Source: Lingula anatina (Eukaryota; Brachiopoda; Lingulata; Lingulida; Lingulidae). Taken from it: a stretch of 41,954 nucleotides of DNA. The position numbers were made by a program, and so were the translations under genes. The notes under the pieces are model-generated. The model worked only from the letters and a program-made list of their open reading frames with translations. It did no database searches and was not told where the DNA came from. Within the stretch, counting starts at the first letter, position 1. Every line of letters starts with the position of its first letter. Where the stretch lies: contig NW_019775713.1 in assembly GCF_001039355.2 (NCBI RefSeq), positions 431,949 to 473,902 on the forward strand. The letters run 5' to 3'. This document shows, piece after piece, positions 1 to 8,875 of this stretch.

Positions 1-693
1 ACTTTTTTTTATAAAGACATGACAAATAAATCATAAATCCATCTAAAATAATCAGTAAAAAATTAGATACTCCAGTACGCTTTATAATCAGTGCCACTGG
101 CTTGATCTTTGAGAGGGGCGACGGCAAGCGCGCGATTCCTACAAACACACCGGTGACTATCTGGTTTCATTTGTATCCAATAATCCATACTTTTTTGGCG
201 CTATTTTTTTATATCTAGACCTAAAATATCGATTTGGCGCCTGAGAAGTCGTCGTCAGCAAACATTATGCGATTTGTAAAGCAAATTTGTGAGATTTGAG
301 ACTCACATAACATTCAATGATCGCTGAGAAAGAGGGTATTTTTCACCAGAATAGAAAAAGGATTGTTGATTAATCAAATGTGGACCTTTTTGGAAATACA
401 ATTACGGAATTTATACCCCCTTTTTTAAATAATATGACTTACAAATAAGTATCAGGAGCCATTCGTGGCATTTTACAGTTCAGTTTATTTCATTTTAGTT
501 GGCCTACAATTCGGTTAGTCTAGAGATTAAATTTATAGATAGGCTATTTCTCGTAAAGAAAAAGCATTTACAAATTACATTCTAATCAATTTAAAACGAC
601 TTTTTCGACTTTTTTATCTATTAGACCATGACCAACTTTGAGCTTATTACTGCAAAGGGTGTTTTATAATCTGGTTGTTTATATTTCTTCCAG
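1..693. other. Intron or upstream DNA of the rolling stone-like gene
   Basis: No exon is recognised here. The stretch ends in a pyrimidine-rich acceptor (TTTCTTCCAG, last base 693) that feeds the exon starting at 694, so at least its right end is intronic. Earlier exons of that gene probably lie left of the window. Confidence 0.5.
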
Positions 694-1157
694 CGGAGAC
701 AACCAAACTCAACATTACGACCGTCAGCGCTCATCTCTTGAACGCCATGGTGGTTCTTGTCGATCTGTTCGTCGTCGCCATACCAGTCCGTTTACTGCAC
801 ATGTACATACCAATGGTTTATGCAACAGTTTATTTGATATTTGCCCCAATATACTGGGCCGCAGGGGGGTCGAATACAGCGGACGAATACAATCATATAT
901 GCTCGCCGATGGAATATACGAATATACCCGAAGTCGCTGCGGCGGAGTCGATTGCGATAGTTGTGCTAGTGATTCCTCTAATGCATTCGGTTGTGTTCTG
1001 TCTGTATAAATTGCGCCTATGCATTTACGGTGTTGCAGGAGTGGAGTACATTTTACAAAATCAAACTCAGCAGCAAGATGCGTTGCCTCAACAGGCGTCT
1101 GTAGCAGTTAATGCCAAAGAAAGGGCGACTTTTGACCATACACCCATAATTGTCTAA
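694..1157 (+). CDS. Rolling stone-like membrane protein, last exon (partial)
   Basis: This is the 3' coding exon of a multi-pass membrane protein of the rolling stone (Rost) family, named after the Drosophila gene for myoblast fusion. The exon is open from the acceptor at 693 to the TAA at 1155-1157, about 154 codons. Visible family features are the segment LVDLFVVAIPVRLLHMYIP, which matches the typical IPVRLLH motif, then YLIFAPIYWAAGG, then a hydrophobic helix (IAIVVLVIPLMHSVVFCLYK) ending in a basic KLR turn. A polar glutamine-rich tail of about 40 residues follows. Family members are usually 250-300 aa, so the N-terminal half is missing and presumably encoded left of the window. An AATAAA at 1555-1560 is a candidate poly(A) signal. 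Family assignment is by remembered similarity. The molecular function of the family is not well established. Confidence 0.78.
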
Positions 1158-3070
1158 TGAAAACTGGTAGACTTCTTGCAAATCCTATTTATAATATGTG
1201 ATGTAAATATATAGGGATTATAATATACAGGTAGTTGGTGATAAATAAGTCAAACAAAAAGTTCCGACTTCATGCAAAATGAGGATAAAAGCATAAATTC
1301 CAGCGATGGAGCCAGTCTGAAAATATGTTTGCTAAATAAGATGCATTTGGCCCTTATTTAGCACAGTAGGAATATATACATGTAGGAGCCGTTTATTAGG
1401 ACTTTCCCCAGAGCACAAATATCTGACGCCTTTGTTAAACAAGGTACACAGGCCTATATCAAAACTTGGTATTGTATTAGAAGCGATTCTTACTATTGTT
1501 TATTTCTAATTATGCATGAATAAGAATTCCATTTCTCAAGATAAGTCACGGGTAAATAAAAAAATTGAAGCACTGACTTGATTTCTTGTGATTTTTATAT
1601 AACTTTACCAATTTCTCAGCTTGCAAGGTTACTTAAATTTTTAAGTAAATTTAACCAATTTCTACTCATTTTAAAAAGGTTTTGAAAAAGTGTGATATCT
1701 TTCTCTCGGGTCAGAAAAATAACATTCAACACATAAAAAGAAGCCAGCAATATTTGTATAAAGAAACTAAAACAAGTAATCATTTTTATTGTTCTTCCAA
1801 CTTTCTGTTTAATATGCTCATAGTCTGCAGGTAACACATGTATGGCATGTGTATTAAGACTGCTGAAATGAAATTTAAAAACTATTCATTAGTGTTATTA
1901 TCAACTATTTACGCCACAAAACTCTACAGCAAAACGTTGACTGTACTCGTACACTTAAAAATGTAGAAAATTGGATATAGACGTGCATAATATCCCTCAC
2001 CTTATCAATGAAAATTATATACAATATTGCAGTCTATTTGTGCATGTACATGTGTGTGTGTGTGCATGCATGTGCGTGTGTGTGTGTGTGTGTGTTTGCA
2101 TGGATCTTGTACATATCTACATTATTCTTTATAAACTATACAAGTATAAAGCACATCCCTTATAGACAAGAGATACATATGGTGAGAAAAAAATCTTAAC
2201 TTCAAAATTTTACAAAATACATAAATTTTACATCAATCTTGGCTCAATAATGTCATAAAGCTATCTCAATCTGTAACATTGTGCTTACAGATTTCCTTTA
2301 CAAAAATTTATAAACTAGCCATTTAAGTTCATTATATCAGCTCTAAATGCTAAAAAAAAACTTGAATGTTAAATGCTCAATACATTAGCAGCTCAAGTAA
2401 TACAATTCCAAACCTATGATTTATGGGACCAACAGTGGCTGCAGTAACTTTTTCAAAGTAATAGAAAAAACAGACTTCACATTTTATGCAGTTTTAGATA
2501 AAAAAAAAAAATACATGAACTTTTAGGTTTTGTGTTTTCTTTTTGTATTCAGTCACTAAATGAAAGTGAATGCTCTATATTTTTGGCACACTTACGTACA
2601 TGTAATTGTCTGACTCTGTGTACAAGCCCAGTACTCTAAATATGGCCAAAATGAACTTCTATAGTGAATATGCCATAAGACTTTGAAATTTGGAGTGAAT
2701 ATTGCAGAAGCTCAACATTTCCTCTTTGTGACACCACTTCTGGTTTATGACATCACTGTGACATCCCTTTTTCTGAATATCATTTCACTTCCTTTTTATT
2801 CAATCACAACCTTTTAGCAAATAATATTGGATAACTAAATGTCTATCACTCCAGTATATTTTTATGAGCTATTACTGTATGGTAACTTTATGAATACAAG
2901 TATAAAAAATTGTCTCTCCTTCTACACTGACACTATGCAGGGAGAGTTGCAATTTTTTTCATAACGTCATTTCCTGTTCACAAATTGTGAGACATCACTT
3001 CCTGTTCATGAAATAATTCCCATTTTGTGACATCACTTCCTGTTCATGACATAATTCCCATTTTGTGACA
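1158..3070. other. Intergenic region between convergent genes
   Basis: This separates the end of the + strand rolling stone-like gene from the end of the - strand GCLM gene, and should hold both 3' UTRs. It contains an AATAAA at 1555-1560 (+ strand), an AATAAA on the - strand at 2795-2800 (TTTATT on +) that could serve GCLM, a TG microsatellite, and the 38-bp tandem repeat next to the GCLM stop. Short ORFs here are AT-rich or microsatellite-derived and show no family resemblance. Confidence 0.6.
2049..2096. repeat. TG microsatellite
   Basis: Interrupted (TG)n tract with a GCATGCATG interruption. It produces low-complexity Cys/Val ORFs that are not genes. Confidence 0.95.
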
Positions 3071-3078
3071 TCACTTCA
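2966..3078. repeat. 38-bp tandem repeat overlapping the GCLM stop codon
   Basis: The word CATCACTT recurs at 2993, 3031 and 3069, giving a 38-bp period. Each unit carries TTCCTGTTCATGA, then AATTCCCATTTTGTGA, on the + strand, with a more diverged partial unit at the left end. On the - strand the repeated word GAAGTGATGTCACA contains the last GCLM codon and its TGA in the unit nearest the gene, so the array either grew out of the coding 3' end or overwrote it. Confidence 0.88.
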
Positions 3079-6000
3079 CTTTTTTGACATCTCTGACAGC
3101 TTTGACTAGATATCCCTTGGCTTTAATGATCCCCCGGTCCTTGACCAATGCTGTGTAGCGGGCTATCCAGGATACTGACCAACCCTCTGAGTCTTTCTCT
3201 GTCGCTGTGCTGCAGAGAACGTCTTGGAAAGTCTTGTCTGGGAACATTTCTGTGAATTGAAAAAGGCAAAAACCAAATTAACATGAAATTGAATTATAAT
3301 GAAATAAAGACAAAATAAAATTAAAGTGAAAGAAAAAGACAAAAAAATGTATAGTCACCAGCTGGATTCAAAAAGAAAATACGTGAAAAAAAGAAATTCG
3401 GTGTCATTTTCTACACGTTCAGAAGCTATCTGGGCTTGGTGAAATTTCATTGTCAGAAAAAAAAAAAACAACAACAACAAATATATAAATGACAAGAACA
3501 ATGACAATGCAGTAATAAAAAGATCACATTAACACAAATGTAACAAATATCCATATTATAATGACCAACTGCTGGAATTATAAAATACAAGAAGAGACAT
3601 CTCCAGTCTTGAACAGACAGCAAATCTAACAAATATACAGTCACTATTTCAGACAGAGAACCATATTCCTAAACACTTTGCCCACTGGAAAAAAATGCTA
3701 TCCATCCCACTCATCAGACTGGTGGCTGATGGATGGATTAGGCATACAGTGTACCGTAAGTGATATAGTCATAGGATGCTGGCCCTGAGGAGGCAAATTT
3801 CAGACTTTTACATAGGCAGCAAACCTGGTAAATATACAGTCACTATGTCAGACTTGCCTTTGGGATCACTGTGAGTTAGTAGTTGTATATCCTGTTCCTT
3901 GGCATATTCTGTCAGATCAGGGGGCATTACACAACAGCTGGCCAAGTTGACATGGTTAATACAGGGCTTGACCTAAAAATCAGAAAAAAATAATAAGATG
4001 GAATGAACGTTAGTTACCTGATTCACTTTTCTCCTTTTCAGTATTGCTATTTTTTGCATTAAATGGTAGATTGTTCTATACATAAATAAATAGAAACAGA
4101 TGTCCCCAAAAATTGCACTAACTCTTTGACTGCCCATTATACTAATCAATTTTTTTTTTGTTTGTTTTTTGAGAAAATAAAAGTTTTTAAAAATGTTTAT
4201 TCAATTTGTTATTTTAATATAATTTTAATATAATTTTATTTTTTTAACTCGTAGCACTTGTATCAATGTCAATAAACAATTAAATCAAATCAAAATGAGT
4301 AATGTGAAGTCAAAGAGTGAGTTAATTATTTCAAGACACCCTGTAAGTGATCTGGAACTGGTGTGTCACAGGCAGTATTCACAACAGCGTACTAGTCCAT
4401 CTACAGATAAAATATGGGGACCCACTTAAAAACTTGCTGAAGAATCCCCTAATACATATTGATAAGATTGCCTCGGAGATAACACAACAAGCACTCAAGT
4501 GGATCAGCCATATTTGTTCCGTGGATTGGATAATCCACTGTTGTGAATACGGCAACAGTTTCTCTTACCGTGGACCAAGTATGTAACTGTTCAAGTTCAT
4601 CCTTGGCAAGGTCACTAATACCAATGGCGAGAATCTTCTCTTTTTCTACCATTCTTTCCAGTACTTCCCACAGTGTTTTTATCCCATCCATAGACACGGA
4701 CTTTTGGTCTGGCTGGGACAGTGACAGTAGTACTGTCTCCAAACTGGTCACATCCAAGTCTGCCAAAACTAAAATAACATTTTTGCATATGTGTAGAAAA
4801 TCTATAGTTACACCTAAGTCATCAAATGTTTTTAAGAATTTTTTGTAACTTTACTTAATCTACAAATATTCTGAGTTGGTGAATTTACAGTTCAATCAAG
4901 TCATACAAAATTCTTTATGCACTTTAAGTCTTCAACCCACTTGGGGAGGTGCTATGGCTATTTGATTGAAAGTTAATGGAATTATGAAATATCTTTTGAA
5001 TCACAGATATGCAGTGCACACATGTGTGCATGCAAAAACAAATAGGGCTGATAAGTGATACAATCTAAGTGATATACGATACTAATACCAAAGGATGAAA
5101 GGTGATGAAATATATATGACATTATATATATAATAAGTGAAATTTTTATGTGATATAATATATGATAAAATACAATGATGTGCTATAATAACAAGTCATA
5201 TAATACTTGATGTTATCTACCTTTTTCTATTGCATCTTCTAAAGCCAATGGATCTGGCTGAGTTACAAATATCTTCACTGTAAAATAAAAATAAATAATT
5301 AAAATAATTACATAGAAAAACCTACAGAAAAAAGAAATAATAACTTTGACTGATGCATTGTTTACTTCAAATTATGTAAATAATAATTTAAAAAAACAGG
5401 TACACACTGAGAATTTTTCTTTGCGAGACCTAAAAAGATATGATATTATCATATTATATGATATTACACCCATAAGCAAAATTTTAGAGCATTACCTAGC
5501 ATAATTTATCTAGAACACCTGTTCAAATTTGAAAATATTCCCATTTTTGTTGATTTCTTGAAGGGTGAGTCTATATAAATTAAGACCATATGACAGAGAA
5601 AGAAAAAAACAAGTAAGCTTTAATAAAGTCTCAAGACAAAATATCTGTCCAAATCTTATGATGATATTCTAAAGGTGAAAAAAAAATACTAGGATTTTTC
5701 TTGAGAGCTATCCAAATGTGTAAAAATTGAAATACCAGTAATTTTGAGCTGTTCTCTATCATCTCCAGAGAGATTGCTGCTAAAAGTTGGATTTATACAT
5801 TTCAGGTCAGTTGCATACTGAAAAAGGAAATGAAATATCTTTCATATACATGCATTGAAAATAAATCTTTAAAATAACATGCAGCAATTAAAATACTGAT
5901 ACACAGAAAAGAATAAAGAGGTACTAGTATGTACAGTCAAAAGTACATTATTACACTATAAGATTCTTTCACCCCATTTCCATAGAGTTTTAGATCGATC

Positions 6001-6868
6001 TATCCCTGTGGGGAGTCTCACTAGATTATTGTCAGCTTGGCCGGCTTAAGCATCTGTCCCACCTACTAAAAGCTGTAAGGGGGTAATTTACTATGGTGCC
6101 CGCTCGGCTGACTGCAATTTAGCGTGAACCCCCAGGGAATTAGGTCGATCTAAAACTTAATCTTTAGATTGATCTAAATCTCTGGGAAAGCACCCTTTGT
6201 GTAGTAAACCACATTGCAACAACCTGTCGACAAAGGATTTCTGTTCTAACAAATGTTAAATTGAAATATGACATCTAATATTGCACATTTTGATGTCAAA
6301 AAATTCCCCAATCTGTCAATTCTAAAGTTAATCTACATATTTTATTTTAAAATAATAATTCACAAAATAAAGGAAATCTACCTGTGCTTTAGTTTTATCC
6401 AAATCGTTGAGCCAAGACCCCACAGTGGCACTTATACACTCTTTCAGCTAGATTAAACAGAGAGAAACATTATAATTATGATTATTTAAAATAATAATAA
6501 TAATTAATTAATTAATATCTTAGTAAACGCAAGGTTGATCATTTTTATTATCTTCATTATAATCATTATTATTTTAGTACGACATTGAAAATGAAAGAGA
6601 AAAGTGAAAGTTCACCATGACAAAGCAAATTTTAAAGACTTTTTGTTACTCCCAGTTACATGTTGACTGCCTATGTCATTTGTAAACAAAGACATTCACG
6701 TTGTTTTCACAAAATTGGTACAACGTCATGGTACCAAAAGCGACACAATATTACCTCATCTGTGGGCGTGTGGTTAGGCTTCCTCTTCAGACGATTCCAA
6801 TTCACAATACTCCCGGTATTTATCAAAATCGACCCAGCCTTAGGAAAAATCGGAATTTCGTCGGCCAT
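3071..6868 (-). CDS. GCLM: Glutamate-cysteine ligase regulatory (modifier) subunit
   Basis: Regulatory partner of glutamate-cysteine ligase, the rate-limiting cytosolic enzyme of glutathione synthesis. It has an aldo-keto-reductase-like fold but is not itself catalytic. Seven coding exons on the - strand: 6755-6868, 6382-6447, 5736-5817, 5221-5277, 4569-4768, 3858-3972 and 3071-3249, total 813 nt, giving 270 aa plus stop (human protein: 274). Phases agree across all joins. Family matches include GSIVNWNRLKRKP near residue 19, LSGDDREQLKIT, KILAIGISDLAKDELEQL, VNLASCCVMPPDL (Cys186-Cys187), DIQLLTHSDPK, and the C-terminal RGIIKAKGYL. The start ATG sits in a CAACATGGCCGA context. Introns are GT-AG except the last (3250-3857), which uses a GC donor. 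A 176-bp inverted-repeat element sits in intron 5, just inside the donor of exon 5. The gene looks intact. Confidence 0.96.
3852..3859 (-). other. GCLM: GC splice donor of GCLM exon 6
   Basis: Read on the - strand, the exon end and intron start are AAAG then GCAAGT, the classic strong context for a GC-AG intron. The exon 7 acceptor reads TTCACAG (intron end at 3250). Only this join keeps the conserved phase-1 reading HSDPK-E-MFPDKTFQDVL. No GT nearby restores the frame. Confidence 0.85.
4371..4554. mobile_element. Short inverted-repeat element, family B copy 1, in GCLM intron 5
   Basis: Terminal inverted repeats GTATTCACAACAGCG (4375-4389) and CACTGTTGTGAATAC (4536-4550) bound a 176-bp non-coding element. 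GGCA is repeated on both sides (4371-4374 and 4551-4554), as expected for a 4-bp target duplication. A diverged second copy is at 34603-34764, sharing internal words such as CAACAAGC and CAGCCATATTTG. The right end lies 18 nt inside the intron from the GCLM exon 5 donor. I cannot assign a transposon superfamily. Confidence 0.75.
5970..6195. mobile_element. Short inverted-repeat element, family A copy 1, in GCLM intron 2
   Basis: About 225 bp with imperfect terminal inverted repeats: TTTCCATAGAG plus TTTTAGATCGATCTA on the left, and TAGATTGATCTAAAT plus CTCTGGGAAAG on the right. Internal words GGGGAGTCTCACTAGATTA, GTAAGGGGGTAATT and TTAGCGTGAACCCCCAGGGA also occur, in reverse orientation, at 34772-34989. 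No ORF is present, consistent with a MITE-like element. A target duplication is not clear. Confidence 0.78.
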
Positions 6869-6872
6869 GTTG
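6861..6872 (-). promoter_or_regulatory. GCLM: YY1/TISU-like element over the GCLM start codon
   Basis: The - strand reads CAACATGGCCGA around the ATG. The TISU consensus is SAASATGGCGGC, so 10 of 12 positions match, and YY1 core sites contain AANATGGC. Such elements mark genes with very short 5' UTRs. The match is seen; the role is inferred. Confidence 0.45.
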
Positions 6873-6988
6873 AAACTAGGTTAGTGATTAAGGTAAAGGT
6901 CATCCAAGAAGAGCTACATTCTAAAATGCGTTTACTGTAGAAAATATAACCACCGGTGTGAGCACACTTAGGCAAGAAACAGCCGAAC
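6869..6988. promoter_or_regulatory. Head-to-head promoter between GCLM and the THAP gene
   Basis: Only 120 bp separate the two divergent start codons, so both 5' UTRs and core promoters must lie here unless a gene has an upstream non-coding exon inside its neighbour. No canonical TATA box is placed to serve GCLM; an AATATAAC word lies near 6943. The CREB/ATF-type octamer and a perfect antioxidant-response core (TGACnnnGC), which drives mammalian GCLM, are absent. Confidence 0.7.
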
Positions 6989-8659
6989 ATGTCAACAAAC
7001 TGCAGTGCGTTCAGTTGCAGAAATGACAGAAGATACCGGAAAAGGTAGTATATTTAAACAACAGCAGTGGTAGCGTTAGTTGCAGACACAACACAGAAAG
7101 TTCGCTGGACATTTGGGGCTAGATTGCTTTAACATGTAAATACCCCTTCAGTTATATTTTTTAATATAAATTTAAAGTACTCAGGATTATCAGTGTTATA
7201 TTTCTAAAGTAATAATAACCGTACATTATAGCAAACCCCCTCTGTCCCATAAGATATATGTACTAGTATGTCATATTGATAATATTATACATATATAAAC
7301 GTTGTCCAGCCTCATAAACATACATGTAGATTGTGGCAGTGCCGCAGCTGTGAGAATTTGGTTTTATATTCATCTAAAATTTTTTTTTAAATAATTTTAA
7401 TATTATAATACATTAAAATAAAATTCTAAACATAGGTTGTGGCAGTGCCACGGCCTGTAAGTTTTGTAAATTCTCAGTTAAAAATATAAAGATAAATTTA
7501 CATGCATATATATTACATGTACACTGTATATGCGGTTTTCAGGTGCATTGTTATGCCCCATGTAATGGAGTTACAGATGCATGCACCCCGTCCAGATGAG
7601 TATCTCAAGTGGCAAGTGAAGATTGACCGTCTTGGTTACACTGTCAATGCCAACACAAGAATATGCAGTAATCACTTTAGGTTAAGTAAAATGACAGCTG
7701 CTTTTGGGCAGTTAAGCACTTTGTGTGGTGAATAAAATTGCCAACATATTGACCAGTAGAATAACTATAATTTTAGTAGTCTGATATTCTTTGTACATGT
7801 AGTTCTGTACAAATACTAGTAAAATAAAAACCAGGTACATTCATACTTTTGATAGATATTGTATCTTTTTTTATTGCAGTGGTTTATGATATCAGTACTA
7901 TTGTAATGTTGAATTTGTGGTAAAACATTGTTTTCACTTTTCAGATATGGGAAACCACTAGCAGGAAGTCGCATTCCCACCATGTACTTGAGATGCTATC
8001 CAGAATGGGCACAAAGCAAGGATAGTGCAATATCAGCAGCCACTAAATTCTCTGATCACATAATCTGTGAGGCACTGGCTCACGTTGCTCAATACCTACC
8101 ATTGACAACTGCACGCTGCCTTGCACTAAAATATCTAGGAACGGATCTGACTGATGTTGACGATCTGTGTCAGATTCTGCTACAGCTTGAGAAAGAAAAG
8201 GCCAGGGAAATTCTCCCAAAGTTTGCTGATCATGTTTTTCCTGGCAAAGTCTTAGAGGCTGTTGCTATATTCCAGCATGGTGTTATTTTTGATGGCGTGA
8301 AGCTTGTAAAAAGGAGGGTCACTGAGCCTATGGACACATCTGAAAAGATGATATGCCCTCCGTACTCTATTGTGGATGTTCACAACTACAGCAAGAACTA
8401 TGCCTCTAAAGGGAACAATTTGCCTTCTGATCCACAATGTTCACAGGATTTAGAGGCGAAGTGTACACATGCAAAGTCTCGATGCAAGCGCCCATCGTGC
8501 AGGGCAAAAGTGGAAAGGCTTGAAGAAAGAGTGAAAGAGTTGTCACAATACGTTGATGATCTGAACAGTGAGAAAGCAAGTCTCCTAGAAAGAAATCAAA
8601 GTCTGCAATTTGATCTTGAAAAGTTGCAACAAAAAATAAAACAGCTTGAAAAAAGTTAG
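6989..8659 (+). CDS. THAP-type zinc-finger protein with C-terminal coiled coil
   Basis: Putative DNA-binding nuclear protein. Three coding exons: 6989-7044, 7543-7680 and 7945-8659 (909 nt, 302 aa), with consistent phase-2 joins and GT-AG introns of 498 and 264 nt. Residues 1-80 form a THAP domain with the C2CH zinc ligands C5-x4-C10 and C60-x2-H63 (ICSNHF), a conserved Trp42, and the closing RIPT (family AVPT, Pro76). The segment around residues 104-185 is helix-rich and loosely resembles a death-fold domain (ARCLALKYLGTDLTDVDDL, then AREILPKFADHV, then VLEAVAIFQ); this is a suspicion only. A Cys-rich basic stretch (CTHAKSRCKRPSC) precedes a heptad coiled coil at about 249-302 (VERLEERVKELSQYV...LQQKIKQLEKS), like many THAP proteins. 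ATG 6989 is the first in frame before the Cys ligands. It is not assignable to a numbered THAP gene. Confidence 0.9.
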
Positions 8660-8755
8660 TTACACGTTATGGCAGCATAAAATATGTCAAAAATTCAGAT
8701 AAGCTTATTGCATTACGTACTTTCCCCCACCCTTCATTAAGTTAACCTTTTATTA

Positions 8756-8781
8756 TGTACAGACACAGATGTGTCTGTACA
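8756..8781 (+). other. Perfect hairpin in the THAP gene 3' region
   Basis: Arms TGTACAGACAC (8756-8766) and GTGTCTGTACA (8771-8781) are perfect 11-bp complements around the loop AGAT. It lies about 100 nt after the THAP stop and before the AATAAA words at 8821 and 8870, so it would be in the 3' UTR. Confidence 0.8.
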
Positions 8782-8820
8782 TATTTTATTTAATTGTGTG
8801 AAGAGAATGAGTTTTACTAA

Positions 8821-8875
8821 AATAAATATGTTGATGAAAAATCGTTTTTCTTGGATATGCCTGAGTATCAATAAA
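8821..8875 (+). terminator. Candidate poly(A) signals of the THAP gene
   Basis: AATAAA occurs at 8821-8826 and again at 8870-8875, 160-215 nt after the THAP stop codon. In AT-rich DNA this word is common, so the call rests on position. Confidence 0.45.

Noticed and set aside
1971-2199. Cys/Val repeat ORFs
   Set aside because: Translation of the TG microsatellite.
6869-6988. Antioxidant-response element expected for a GCLM promoter
   Set aside because: No perfect TGACnnnGC core on either strand in the space between the two start codons.
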